A DNA stretch of 35,486 nucleotides from Clostridiaceae bacterium. GTDB lineage: Bacteria; Bacillota; Clostridia; Lachnospirales; Lachnospiraceae. The notes below the pieces were generated by a model. That model had not been told where the DNA came from, made no database searches, and saw only the letters and a list, made by a program, of their open reading frames with translations. A program made the translations under genes and the position numbers. Below are positions 24,624-32,683 of this stretch, one piece after another. The first letter of the stretch is position 1. Each line of letters starts with the position of its first letter. The DNA lies in the NCBI GenBank assembly GCA_009911065.1, contig QXWR01000048.1:1-35486 (forward strand), read 5' to 3'.

Positions 24624-25880
24624 ATGTGGACATACTTGAGCGAAACGCCTTTGGCCCAGAATGTAAAGTATTTTGTGAAATGGCTGATTCTTTCCGCAGT
24701 GATTGGAATTGTCACCGGACTTATTGGCAGCGCCTTTGGACATGGGGTGATCATTGCAACCAAAATATGGGAAGGTTATACCTGGACGGTGTTTTTTATG
24801 CCAGTGGCAGGCGTGTTGATTGTTTGGCTGTATCAGGTGGAGCATCAGGAGAAGAACCGGGGAACGGACCTGATTTTAGAGTCCATTTCCTCCCAGGAGG
24901 AGATTCCGGTGATCACTGCGCCTTTGATTTTTGTATCTTCGATTTTAAGCCATCTGGTCAGTGCTTCTGCAGGGCGGGAAGGAGCAGCCCTGCAGTTGGG
25001 AGGCAGCATGGGCAACCTGACCGGAAAGATTTTTCGGCTGGATGACCGGGACCGGAAGGTTGCGGTGATGTGCGGTATGAGCGGCTGCTTTTCCGCTTTG
25101 TTTGGAACCCCTTTGGCTGCCGGAGTTTTTTCCCTGGAGGTGGTCAGCGTGGGAAAAATGTATTATGCAGCATTGGTTCCCTGTCTGTTTTCCTCTTTTA
25201 TCGGCGTAGCTATATCCGGGCGTCTGGGGCTTGTGCCGGAACATTTTTCCATTGGGACGATTCCGGAGTTTGATCTTTATGGCGCTGCCATGACGGTTCT
25301 CCTTGGGATATTGTGCGCTTTGGTGGGGATATTGCTGTGCCAGTCCATGCACAAGGCCATCGAGTGGTACCGGAACCATTTTCCAAACCTTTATGTGCGG
25401 ATTTTGGTGGGAAGCGGAATTTACATTATGCTGACTATGATTTTTTCCAGCCGGTACTACAATGGAGGCGGACTCCATATGATTGAGCGGTGCTTTGAAG
25501 GGGAAATGGTGCCAGTATATGGATTTTTGGTGAAAATTTTGTTTACGGCAGTGGCCTTGGGAGCTGGTTTTAAGGGAGGCGAGATTGTTCCCACGCTGTG
25601 TATTGGGGCTACATTTGGGTATGTGGTGTCCGGGATTCTTGGGATGCCTTATGGAATCTGTACAGCGGCAGCTATGGTGTGTTTGTTTGTCAGCGTGACC
25701 AACTGTCCGGTTTCTACCATGTTTATGGCTTTTGAATTGTTTGGATTTGAGGCGATGCCTTATTTTGTGCTGGGAATCGCAGTCAGTTTTACCTTGTCCG
25801 GGTATTATGGACTGTATCACAGCCAGCGGTTTGTGTATTCGAAAATTCGCACAGAATATATTGACCGCAAATCCAATTAG
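24624..25880 (+). CDS. ClC-family chloride channel/antiporter
   Basis: This is a 418-residue, highly hydrophobic protein. The ClC core motifs are seen: GREGAALQLGGSMGNL (the GREGP-like selectivity segment), GCFSALFGTPLAAGVFSLEV, and GGEIVPTLCIGATFGYV near residue 315, corresponding to the GxFxP segment. About ten to eleven membrane helices are expected, and no CBS domains follow. It carries Cl- or a similar anion such as fluoride across the membrane; ion selectivity and channel-versus-exchanger mode are undecided. It begins 20 bases after ilvA and probably shares its transcript, which ends at the strong terminator just downstream. Confidence 0.92.
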   Translation: MWTYLSETPLAQNVKYFVKWLILSAVIGIVTGLIGSAFGHGVIIATKIWEGYTWTVFFMPVAGVLIVWLYQVEHQEKNRGTDLILESISSQEEIPVITAPLIFVSSILSHLVSASAGREGAALQLGGSMGNLTGKIFRLDDRDRKVAVMCGMSGCFSALFGTPLAAGVFSLEVVSVGKMYYAALVPCLFSSFIGVAISGRLGLVPEHFSIGTIPEFDLYGAAMTVLLGILCALVGILLCQSMHKAIEWYRNHFPNLYVRILVGSGIYIMLTMIFSSRYYNGGGLHMIERCFEGEMVPVYGFLVKILFTAVALGAGFKGGEIVPTLCIGATFGYVVSGILGMPYGICTAAAMVCLFVSVTNCPVSTMFMAFELFGFEAMPYFVLGIAVSFTLSGYYGLYHSQRFVYSKIRTEYIDRKSN

Positions 25881-25889
25881 AGAGAGTGG

Positions 25890-25937
25890 AAAAGGGAGAA
25901 TGGCAAATTGTGGACTTTGCCATTCTCCCTTTTCCCT
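25890..25937 (+). terminator. Strong terminator after the ClC gene
   Basis: The arms at 25890-25907 and 25916-25933 (GGGAGAATGGCAAA with TTTGCCATTCTCCC at the core) pair perfectly over 18 bases around an eight-base loop, with a T-rich tail. It ends the ftsY/ilvA/ClC transcript. Confidence 0.88.
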
Positions 25938-25991
25938 TTTTGTAAAATTGTCAATTGTGTGTCTTCCATCCAATTAGAAGTCGAATACCTC

Positions 25992-26033
25992 GCCGCAAGC
26001 ATGACATGTTCTGGAGTGTGTCATGCTTGCGGC
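25992..26033. other. Perfect 15-bp hairpin between convergent ClC and trkH genes
   Basis: GCCGCAAGCATGACA (25992-26006) pairs perfectly with TGTCATGCTTGCGGC (26019-26033) around a 12-base loop. No T-run follows on either strand. It is about 80 bases past the trkH stop and may be an mRNA-end stabiliser or a small palindromic repeat. The remaining bases of the 25881-26111 gap show nothing else. Confidence 0.6.
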
Positions 26034-26111
26034 TGATTGCTTGCCTGATTGTTTGCGGAAATAAAAATTCTGAACTTTATATTTCTCCCTCAATGAAATA
26101 CGAATGTTTTT

Positions 26112-27551
26112 TCAGAACTTTCTCCAGGTATCCCGGACAAACAGCAAAAGAAGAGGGAAGATTTCCAGCCTTCCAGCCAGCATGTCAAAGATTAATATCA
26201 TCTTTGCCGGGTTAGAGAAGAAGCCAAAGTTGGCAGAAGGTCCTACCAGCTCCAATCCAGGTCCAATGTTGTTAAAGGTGGCGGCCACTGCTGTAAAGTT
26301 GGTGATCAAATCATGGCCGTCGCAGGCAAGAGCCAGAACGGAAAAGGCGAAGATCAGCACATAAATGATCATAAATGCGTTGATGTTCTGGACGATTTCA
26401 CGGTCCACTGGTTTGCCGTCCATACGGATTTTATGAATCTGCCGGGGATGGATGTACTGGCGCAGTTCCTTTTTGGAGGACTTAATCAGGATGATAAAAC
26501 GAGACACCTTAATTCCGCCTCCGGTACTGCCGGCACAGGCGCCGATAAACATAAGCATCACCAGAATCGTGCGGGATATAATGGGCCATTGGTTAAAGTC
26601 TGCAGTGGCAAAGCCTGTGGTGGTGATGACGGACCCTACCTGGAAAGCAGATTCCCGGATGGCAGTGCCAAAGGTTCCGTAAAGTCCCCGAATGTCCCAG
26701 CCAATTAACAAAATGGATGCAAAAATAATCAGAAAATACCAGCATACCTCCTCATTGGCAAAGGCTTGTTTCCATTTTCGCAATAAAAGCAGGAAATAAA
26801 AGTTAAAGTTGACTCCAAACAGAATCATAAAAATCGTCACTTCAACCTGAATCAGGGGGGAGTAACTGGCCATGCTGTCATTTTTAATGCCGAATCCTCC
26901 GGTTCCTGCAGTTCCAAAAGCAGTGGTCAGAGCGTCAAATACGGTCATGCCGCTGACTAAGAGCACGATAAATTCTGTCACCGTGATGGCAATATAAATG
27001 CCATAGAGAATCTTTGCTGTAGAGTGGACCTTGGGCATAAGCTTGCCCACGGAAGGGCCAGGGCTTTCTGCCTTCATTAAGTTCATGTGAGAACCACCGG
27101 CAAGCTTTAACAAGGAAAGCAAAAATACCAGTACGCCCATGCCGCCTAACCAGTGGGTGAAGCTTCGCCAGAGAAGGACACATTTGGGAAGATCTTCCAC
27201 AGCAGGTAAAATGCTGGCTCCTGTGGTGGTAAAGCCGGAAACCGTCTCAAAAAGTGCATCAATGGGATGGGAGATGGCGCCGGAAAATAAAAAAGGCAAA
27301 GCTCCCATAATACTTAATACGACCCAGCTTAATGCAACCGTCACATAACCTTCTTTTACATAAAAATACTGACGCTTTGGTTTTTTAAACGTAAGGGAGA
27401 CGCCGAAAAGCAGACAGAGCGCTCCGGCAGCGGCAAAAGCCCAAAGTGCAGGTTCCTGGTATAAAATTCCGGTTATAACAGGAAGCAGCATAAATGCTGC
27501 TTCAATATTCAGGACCCACCCGATTATGTACAGTATAATTCGATAGTTCAT
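26112..27551 (-). CDS. trkH: TrkH-family potassium transporter
   Basis: The 479-residue membrane protein has the repeated pore-loop organisation of TrkH/KtrB: FETVSGFTTTGASILPAVED in the first loop, TAFGTAGTGGFGIKNDSM in the second, TTTGFATADFNQWP in the third, and AATFNNIGPGLELVGPSANF in the fourth. Each supplies a selectivity-filter glycine. It also has SFTHWLGGMGVLVF and GACAGSTGGGIKVSR. It imports K+ (with H+ or Na+) under control of the TrkA subunit encoded ten bases upstream on the same strand. It converges on the ClC gene. Confidence 0.96.
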   Translation of the reverse strand: MNYRIILYIIGWVLNIEAAFMLLPVITGILYQEPALWAFAAAGALCLLFGVSLTFKKPKRQYFYVKEGYVTVALSWVVLSIMGALPFLFSGAISHPIDALFETVSGFTTTGASILPAVEDLPKCVLLWRSFTHWLGGMGVLVFLLSLLKLAGGSHMNLMKAESPGPSVGKLMPKVHSTAKILYGIYIAITVTEFIVLLVSGMTVFDALTTAFGTAGTGGFGIKNDSMASYSPLIQVEVTIFMILFGVNFNFYFLLLLRKWKQAFANEEVCWYFLIIFASILLIGWDIRGLYGTFGTAIRESAFQVGSVITTTGFATADFNQWPIISRTILVMLMFIGACAGSTGGGIKVSRFIILIKSSKKELRQYIHPRQIHKIRMDGKPVDREIVQNINAFMIIYVLIFAFSVLALACDGHDLITNFTAVAATFNNIGPGLELVGPSANFGFFSNPAKMILIFDMLAGRLEIFPLLLLFVRDTWRKF

Positions 27552-27561
27552 AGTATTATCC

Positions 27562-28920
27562 TCATTTTTTCAGTATATCCTGAATATCATCCAGTCCTTT
27601 TTGGGTAGTGACCACAATCACCGTGTCGCCTACCTGAATGGTGTCATTTCCTCTGGGGATGATAATCTTGCCTTTTCGGTTGATGCATCCCAAAAGAAGA
27701 TTGCTTTTCAGCTTTAAGTCTTTTAAGGGAACATCTACTACAGGAGAGCTTTTTGTGATGGAAAATTCCAGGGCTTCTGCCTTGTTGTCCAGAATGTGAT
27801 ATAAGGTCTCCACATTACTGCCAATGGAATTTTGCATGGCCCGGATGTACCGGAGAATGTAGTCAGCGGTAATGTACTTGGGATAAATTACGCTGCCTAA
27901 ATCCAGCTGGTCTAAAATATTGTCAAAGGACATGCGGTTTACTTTTGTGATGAGTTTGGCCTTGGAGTGTCCTCTGGCAAAAAGGGACAGCATAATATTC
28001 TCCTCGTCCATGTTGGTGAGAGCGGCAAAAGCCTCTGCACCTTCCAGATTTTCCTCCAAAAGCAGCTTTCTGCTGGTTCCGTCTCCATGAATGATTACCG
28101 CCTCTGGAAGATGTTCATTCAGCTCAAGGCATCTTTTCTGATCTTTGTCAATGATTGCCACCCGGATTTTCATGTCCAGCAGCTGTCTGGCTAAATATAC
28201 GGCGATGGTGCCGCCTCCCACGATCATACAGTTTTTCACCTGGTTGGTGGCAAGACCAATGTTGCGGAAAAATGCCGCTGCGTTCTTGGGAGAGGCGATG
28301 ATGGAAAGCAGATCTCCGTTTTGAAGTACAAAGGTACCATTTGGAATATAAGCTTCCTCTCCTCGTTCAATGCCTGCCACCAGAATATCGCACTTGGCCC
28401 GGTGGGGAAGTTCAGCGATGGAAATTTGATCCAGCTGAAACTCTGGACGAATCCGGAATTTTAAAAGCTCTACCCGGCCTTTGGCAAAGGTGTCAATCTT
28501 AATGGCAGAGGGAAAGCGAAGCAGCCTTGCAATCTCTGCAGATGCAGCTAATTCCGGGTTGATGATCATGGAAATGCCAAGGCTCTTTTTTATCAGCTCG
28601 ATTTCCTTATTGTATATGGGGTTGCGGACCCGGGCCACGGTATGACAGTCCCATTGCTTTTTGGCAATCAGGCAGCACAGCAGGTTCAGCTCGTCAGAAC
28701 CAGTGACAGCGATAATCAGATCAGCGTCAGCAGCCCCGGCATCCAAAAGGGTGTTAATGCTGGAGCCATTGCCCACAACATACATTAAGTCCAGCTCTTC
28801 CGTTGCGTCCTGGAGACGTTCGTCAGAGGAATCGATGATGGTGACATCATGGTTTTCCAGGGTCAGGCCCTCCGCCAGGGCAAAGCCTACTTTGCCGCAG
28901 CCGATAATGATAATATTCAT
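27562..28920 (-). CDS. trkA: TrkA potassium uptake regulatory subunit
   Basis: The 452-residue cytoplasmic protein has two RCK units. The first NAD-binding Rossmann motif is MNIIIIGCGKVGFALAEGL with the acidic end in VTIIDSSDERL. The second is NCMIVGGGTIAVYLARQLL with VAIIDKDQKR near residue 230. Each is followed by an RCK_C (TrkA-C) domain, the last ending RGNDTIQVGDTVIVVTT. Full TrkA length separates it from the single-unit KtrA. It gates TrkH in response to nucleotides (NAD(H), ATP/ADP; c-di-AMP in many Firmicutes). A promoter is visible upstream. Confidence 0.96.
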   Translation of the reverse strand: MNIIIIGCGKVGFALAEGLTLENHDVTIIDSSDERLQDATEELDLMYVVGNGSSINTLLDAGAADADLIIAVTGSDELNLLCCLIAKKQWDCHTVARVRNPIYNKEIELIKKSLGISMIINPELAASAEIARLLRFPSAIKIDTFAKGRVELLKFRIRPEFQLDQISIAELPHRAKCDILVAGIERGEEAYIPNGTFVLQNGDLLSIIASPKNAAAFFRNIGLATNQVKNCMIVGGGTIAVYLARQLLDMKIRVAIIDKDQKRCLELNEHLPEAVIIHGDGTSRKLLLEENLEGAEAFAALTNMDEENIMLSLFARGHSKAKLITKVNRMSFDNILDQLDLGSVIYPKYITADYILRYIRAMQNSIGSNVETLYHILDNKAEALEFSITKSSPVVDVPLKDLKLKSNLLLGCINRKGKIIIPRGNDTIQVGDTVIVVTTQKGLDDIQDILKK

Positions 28921-29411
28921 AATTTCTCCAATCGTCGGTTTTGTGAAAATTTTTGGTATTTTCGCAAGGTTAAACCAAGCGTATGGGAATATTGTATCAC
29001 AAAATAAGAAATTGTCACTATAAAAATGTTAAGATTTTTAACAGCAATTTAACGGTTTTCTCCGTCTCGTGAACGATAACCACCAGATCATTGGGAATTT
29101 GGCGGCAAAAAATATAGATGAAAAAGTTTTATAAAACATTTAATAAAAGTTTTTATAATAAATTTTTGGAAGAAATTGGGTTTTAAAAGGGATGGGGAAC
29201 CGGACATAATCCACAACAGGCGAAAGATGGAGGCTGCCATAACCAATACAAGAGGAAGATTTACGATAGACAAAAGAGATGTCAGACAATGTGGATTTAT
29301 GGGGAAAATAGGATTGCTTCCAAATGGTATTTATGGTACGATGAATATGAATTGGACGGGAAGAAGGGCTTGCTTGCATCACAAAGTTCGTACCATAGAA
29401 TGGAGGAAATT
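28921..29411. other. Divergent trkA / aldo-keto reductase intergenic region
   Basis: These 491 bases separate divergent genes. They hold the reverse trkA promoter, an AT-rich stretch (29110-29170) with TATAGA and TATAAT-like hexamers lacking a convincing -35, and a 10-bp inverted repeat TATGGTACGA (29332-29341) / TCGTACCATA (29388-29397) just before the reductase ribosome binding site. Open frames that cross it (from 29176 and 29289) lack ribosome binding sites and family resemblance. No RNA gene was recognised. Confidence 0.5.
28991..29018 (-). promoter_or_regulatory. Promoter of trkA-trkH
   Basis: On the reverse strand GTGACA (29018-29013) and TACAAT (28996-28991) are 16 bases apart. This gives a leader of roughly 65 bases with no recognisable riboswitch. 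Confidence 0.6.
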
Positions 29412-30542
29412 ATGAATACAAAGAAACTAGGGTTTGGCCTTATGCGTTTGCCCCTTACAGACCCAGCGGACACTACAAAGATTGATTATGAGAGGGTTTG
29501 CAAGATGGTGGATCGATATTTGGAGGCTGGTTTTCACTATTTTGACACGGCGGTTCCTTATCATGGCGGCGGGTACAGTGAGATTGCCTTTCGAGAGTGT
29601 GTGGCAAAACGTTTTCCAAGAGATGCCTATACCATCACAGACAAACTTAGTTTTTTCATTGTTAAAAAAGCAGAGGAGCTGGAAGATTTTTTCGCCGGAC
29701 AGTTGGAGCGCTGCGGCGTGGAGTACTTTAACTATTATCTGTTTCATGCCATGAACAAGGAACGTTTGGAGTTGGCGGAGCGCATAGGCGCCTTTGACTT
29801 TGTGGAACGAAAGATGGCGGAGGGAAAGATCTTGCATGTGGGTTTTTCCTTCCATGATACAGCCGATGTGCTGGAGGAATTTCTGACACGTCATCCAGAG
29901 ATGGAGTATGTTCAGCTGCAGATTAACTATGCTGACTGGGAGGACCCGGAGGTACAGTCCCAAAAATGCTATGAGGTGTGTCAAAAATTTAGAAAGCCAG
30001 TTATTGTGATGGAGCCGGTTAAAGGAGGTTTACTGGCCAATGTGCCAGAGGAGGCAGAAGATCTGTTGAAGAAAGCAGACCCAAATCGGTCAGTGGCTTC
30101 CTGGGCGGTTCGGTATGCGGCTTCTCTGGAAAATGTAGTTATGGTTTTATCCGGCATGAGCAATGAGGAGCAGTTGGAGGATAATGTCAGCTATATGCAG
30201 GATTTCAATGCACTGTCGGAGAAGGAAAGGGAGACGATCTGCAAGGCTGCGGCAGTGATTAAGGAAAAGGAGAGGATTGCCTGCACTGCCTGCCGTTACT
30301 GTGTGGATGACTGTCCAAATCAAATCCCCATCCCTGACTATTTTAAGCTGTTGAACCGAATCAGCAAATTTGGGAAGGGACAGATACCGACGGCCAGAAC
30401 GGCATATGCCCAACAGACAGAAAATGGCGGGAGCAATAAAGCGTCGGATTGTATAAAATGTGGGCTTTGTGAGGAGCATTGTCCCCAGCATCTGCCGGTT
30501 AGAAAATATTTGGAGGATGCGGCGAAGATTCTGGAGGCGTAA
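29412..30542 (+). CDS. Aldo/keto reductase with C-terminal 4Fe-4S ferredoxin domain
   Basis: GGAGG at 29402-29406 fixes the ATG at 29412, giving 376 residues; the open frame extends upstream but without a start signal. The N-terminal two thirds form an AKR barrel (KKLGFGLMRLPL, FDTAVPYHGGGYSEIA with the catalytic Asp/Tyr pair, YYLFHAMN, KILHVGFSFHDTADVLEEFL, VIVMEPVKGG). The C-terminus has two Cys clusters, CTACRYCVDDCP and CIKCGLCEEHCP, each able to hold a 4Fe-4S cluster. This architecture is frequent in anaerobes. It is a cytoplasmic, ferredoxin-like oxidoreductase of unknown substrate. It stands alone between divergent trkA and convergent MATE. Confidence 0.93.
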   Translation: MNTKKLGFGLMRLPLTDPADTTKIDYERVCKMVDRYLEAGFHYFDTAVPYHGGGYSEIAFRECVAKRFPRDAYTITDKLSFFIVKKAEELEDFFAGQLERCGVEYFNYYLFHAMNKERLELAERIGAFDFVERKMAEGKILHVGFSFHDTADVLEEFLTRHPEMEYVQLQINYADWEDPEVQSQKCYEVCQKFRKPVIVMEPVKGGLLANVPEEAEDLLKKADPNRSVASWAVRYAASLENVVMVLSGMSNEEQLEDNVSYMQDFNALSEKERETICKAAAVIKEKERIACTACRYCVDDCPNQIPIPDYFKLLNRISKFGKGQIPTARTAYAQQTENGGSNKASDCIKCGLCEEHCPQHLPVRKYLEDAAKILEA

Positions 30543-30570
30543 GCAGCCGGAAAAATAAAAGAGTGAAACG

Positions 30571-30600
30571 AAAAAGAATGTCAAAGCGACATTCTTTTTT
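30571..30600. terminator. Bidirectional terminator shared by reductase and MATE genes
   Basis: AAAAAGAATGTC (30571-30582) pairs with GACATTCTTTTT (30588-30599) around AAAGC. T-runs follow on both strands. The MATE stop codon (30581-30583) lies at the base of the loop, so the hairpin overlaps the end of that coding region. Confidence 0.85.
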
Positions 30601-31918
30601 GTTCTTTGAAAATCAGAAACAGAGATAAGAGCGTTGCAAGGCCGTCACTGATTGGCTGTGCGATAAAAATTCCGTTGATGCCAAAGAATACAGGAAAGAG
30701 ATAGATGAAGGGAACCAGGAAAACCACTTGTCTTAACAGGGTGATTATGGTGGATGGATTTGGCCGGTTAATGGACTGGAAGAAGGTAGTGGCCAGCATT
30801 ACAAAGCCCAAAAGGGGAGTAATGCAGAAATTGATTCGCAGGCCAGTAACTCCAATCTGAAACATTTCCTGGGTTCCTCCAAAAGCAGCAAGAATCTGTT
30901 TTGGTAGAATCATTACAATCAACCAGATAAAGCAGGTCACGGTCACAGAAAAAAGAGTGGCCAGCCAGAGGGTATCCATGACTCTTTTGTGATTGCCAGA
31001 ACCATAATTATTGCCTAAAATCGGTTGAATCCCCTGGCTGATACCACTGGCAGGCATGATCACAAACGTCATAATGCTGGAAACTACAGCATAAACGCTG
31101 ATGGCAATGTCTCCTCCATACTTTCCCAACTGGCTGTTATAGACCAGACTGATAAAGCCCATGGAGATCTGAGAAACCCAGAAACAAAAACCACAGGAAA
31201 GAATCTGAGCGCATAATCTCTTGTCCAGATGGAAGATGGATTTTGAAATCTGTACCTGCGTTTTCTTTCCAAATACAAGGCAGGCTCCAAACAGGGCAGA
31301 TAAAATCTGTCCCGTTACCGTTGCTGCTGCGGCGCCCACAACACCCCAATCAAAAAGGATGATAAAAAGGGCATCCAGGGCAATATTGGCAACAGCGCCT
31401 ATGGCTGTGACGCACATTCCTAAAAAAGGTTTTCCAGAGACCCGGACAAAATCGCAGAATAACATGGACAATCCCTGAAAAAGACAGCCCAGGGCTACAA
31501 TTTTATAATAAGAAATTGCATAAGGATAGGAGGTCTTGGTTACTCCGAATATATTTAACAGAAAATCTGGAAGAAGAAGCAGAAGAATCGTAAGGGCAAT
31601 TTCAAAAAAGCAAACCATCACAAAGGCATTGCCAAAAGACCGGTTCATGGAATCCGTATCATTTTGACCGGAAAACAGGCTGAAAAAGGTAGCGCCGCCT
31701 GCACTGCACATGAGGGCAAAGGCCACCATCATAAAGGATAAGGGAAAGCAGACCGACAAGCCGGCCAGAGCAGAGGTTCCGTTGTAATTGCCCACAAAGA
31801 TGCGGTCTACAATATTGTAAATGGCTGTTATGAGCAGGGAGACTGCAGCTGGGATGGAAAATCTTAAAATCATCGGGAATAATCTCCCTTTCAGGTAATC
31901 TGCGTTTTGGGTGTTCAT
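30581..31918 (-). CDS. MATE-family multidrug efflux transporter
   Basis: The 445-residue protein has about 12 helices in two related halves. The opening GRLFPMILRFSIPAAVSLLI followed by NIVDRIFVGNYNGTSALAGL is typical of MATE transporters, as are GGATFFSLFSGQND in the first half and ASGISQGIQPILGNNYGSGN at the matching place in the second. It exports cationic drugs or metabolites using Na+ or H+. GGAGG lies just before the ATG at 31918. A MarR-family gene lies 131 bases upstream on the same strand, and a palindrome matching that before marR sits in the gap. Confidence 0.94.
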   Translation of the reverse strand: MNTQNADYLKGRLFPMILRFSIPAAVSLLITAIYNIVDRIFVGNYNGTSALAGLSVCFPLSFMMVAFALMCSAGGATFFSLFSGQNDTDSMNRSFGNAFVMVCFFEIALTILLLLLPDFLLNIFGVTKTSYPYAISYYKIVALGCLFQGLSMLFCDFVRVSGKPFLGMCVTAIGAVANIALDALFIILFDWGVVGAAAATVTGQILSALFGACLVFGKKTQVQISKSIFHLDKRLCAQILSCGFCFWVSQISMGFISLVYNSQLGKYGGDIAISVYAVVSSIMTFVIMPASGISQGIQPILGNNYGSGNHKRVMDTLWLATLFSVTVTCFIWLIVMILPKQILAAFGGTQEMFQIGVTGLRINFCITPLLGFVMLATTFFQSINRPNPSTIITLLRQVVFLVPFIYLFPVFFGINGIFIAQPISDGLATLLSLFLIFKEQKRMSL

Positions 31919-31956
31919 GTTTCCTCCATTCTGTGCATCTTGTGATGCACGTAAAG

Positions 31957-31972
31957 TCTTAGTTTCCTAAGT
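31957..31972. promoter_or_regulatory. Second candidate MarR operator, upstream of the MATE gene
   Basis: CTTAG-TTTC-CTAAG (31958-31971) has the same arms and spacing as the palindrome in the marR promoter. It lies about 40 bases before the MATE start codon, between marR and MATE. Confidence 0.6.
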
Positions 31973-31984
31973 AATTGGGCAAAA

Positions 31985-32027
31985 AGCGCCGCAAAACAGA
32001 AAGCATTTTCAAACATGCTTTGGCGCT
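31985..32027. other. Nested hairpin in the marR-MATE gap
   Basis: AGCGCC (31985-31990) pairs with GGCGCT (32022-32027), and inside it AAAGCAT (32000-32006) pairs with ATGCTTT (32015-32021). No T-run follows in the reverse direction, so it is not a clear terminator. The inner part resembles the end of the rnc-leader repeat (AGCATTTTCAAACATGC against CGCATTTTCAGACACGC). Confidence 0.45.
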
Positions 32028-32049
32028 GGCTGACATAAATCCCATTGCT

Positions 32050-32472
32050 TTAGGAAATGTTTTCAAGCATTTTTTCCATTACGCGGAAGAAAACCGCAAG
32101 ATCTTCTTTGGGAATGTCTCTTGTAAGTTCTTCTTCCAGACCAAGAATATTCTTCGTCACAAGATCTTTGTACTGAAGGGCTTTATTGGTAACGACAATT
32201 TTCTTCATTCTTGCGTCGTTTGCCATAGGTTCCCGGTAGATTAAGCCGTTTTGTTCCATTTTTTTCAAAAGCTCTGTTGCAGTGGAAGGGCGTAGGCTGT
32301 ATTCTTCCTCAATGTCTTTCTGAAAAATATCCTGGGTCTGTGTCAGAATGAAATGCAGCGCTTTTCCCTGCGAGCCGCTAAATTCTCCCTTGCTGGAGAA
32401 TCCGTCAATCTTTCTTCGCAGCTTGTTGGACAGTTTGCTGATCCAGCGTCCGGCATGTTGTTGAGTTGTCAT
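32050..32472 (-). CDS. MarR-family transcriptional regulator
   Basis: The start at 32472 (MTTQQHAGRWISKLSNKLRR) follows GGAGG; a TTG at 32484 would overlap that site. The 140-residue product has the winged-helix layout: a dimerising helix at the N-terminus, recognition region FQKDIEEEYSLRPSTATELL with LKKMEQNGLIYREPMANDAR as helix and wing, then a C-terminal dimerising helix. It likely represses its own promoter, where a palindrome overlaps the -10 box, and the downstream MATE transporter. The inducer is unknown. It reads divergently from pssA. Confidence 0.92.
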   Translation of the reverse strand: MTTQQHAGRWISKLSNKLRRKIDGFSSKGEFSGSQGKALHFILTQTQDIFQKDIEEEYSLRPSTATELLKKMEQNGLIYREPMANDARMKKIVVTNKALQYKDLVTKNILGLEEELTRDIPKEDLAVFFRVMEKMLENIS

Positions 32473-32486
32473 AATTGCCTCCAATC

Positions 32487-32502
32487 ACTTAGTAAACTAA
32501 GT
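32487..32502. promoter_or_regulatory. Candidate MarR operator in the marR promoter
   Basis: ACTTAG-TAAA-CTAAGT is a 6-bp-arm palindrome that overlaps the -10 box (32500-32505) and the start region of the marR promoter, the usual place for autorepression. Confidence 0.7.
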
Positions 32503-32528
32503 ATATAAAAGAAAACAGATTTTGTCAA
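32500..32528 (-). promoter_or_regulatory. Promoter of marR-MATE
   Basis: On the reverse strand TTGACA (32528-32523) and TATACT (32505-32500) are exactly 17 bases apart, a near-consensus and therefore strong promoter suited to repression. Confidence 0.8.
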
Positions 32529-32603
32529 GAGGATGAAAAAGCTTATTTTTTCAGGACAGGGAAAACTGGACAAAATATACAAAAAAGAAAATGCGAAACA
32601 CAG

Positions 32604-32632
32604 TTGAACGGATTGAGAAAAAGGGGTATAAT
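32604..32632 (+). promoter_or_regulatory. Promoter of pssA-psd
   Basis: TTGAAC (32604-32609) and TATAAT (32627-32632) are 17 bases apart, about 50 bases before the pssA ATG. An open frame that begins at 32591 overlaps this promoter, which supports the later start. Confidence 0.7.
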
Positions 32633-32683
32633 CATGGGATACGGGTGAAGAATGGGTCCGGAAAAAACAAAAGGAGAAGTAAT

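Noticed and set aside
24945..25973. 342-codon reverse frame opposite the ClC gene
   Set aside because: It is antisense to an intact channel gene, rich in His, Gln and Lys, and crosses the terminator; it is a typical shadow.
28921..29018. c-di-AMP (ydaO-type) riboswitch before trkA
   Set aside because: The leader is only about 65 bases and shows none of the long conserved aptamer segments.
29176..29415. 79-codon frame and the N-terminal extension of the reductase from 29289
   Set aside because: There is no ribosome binding site or family resemblance, and the clear GGAGG before 29412 starts the known domain.
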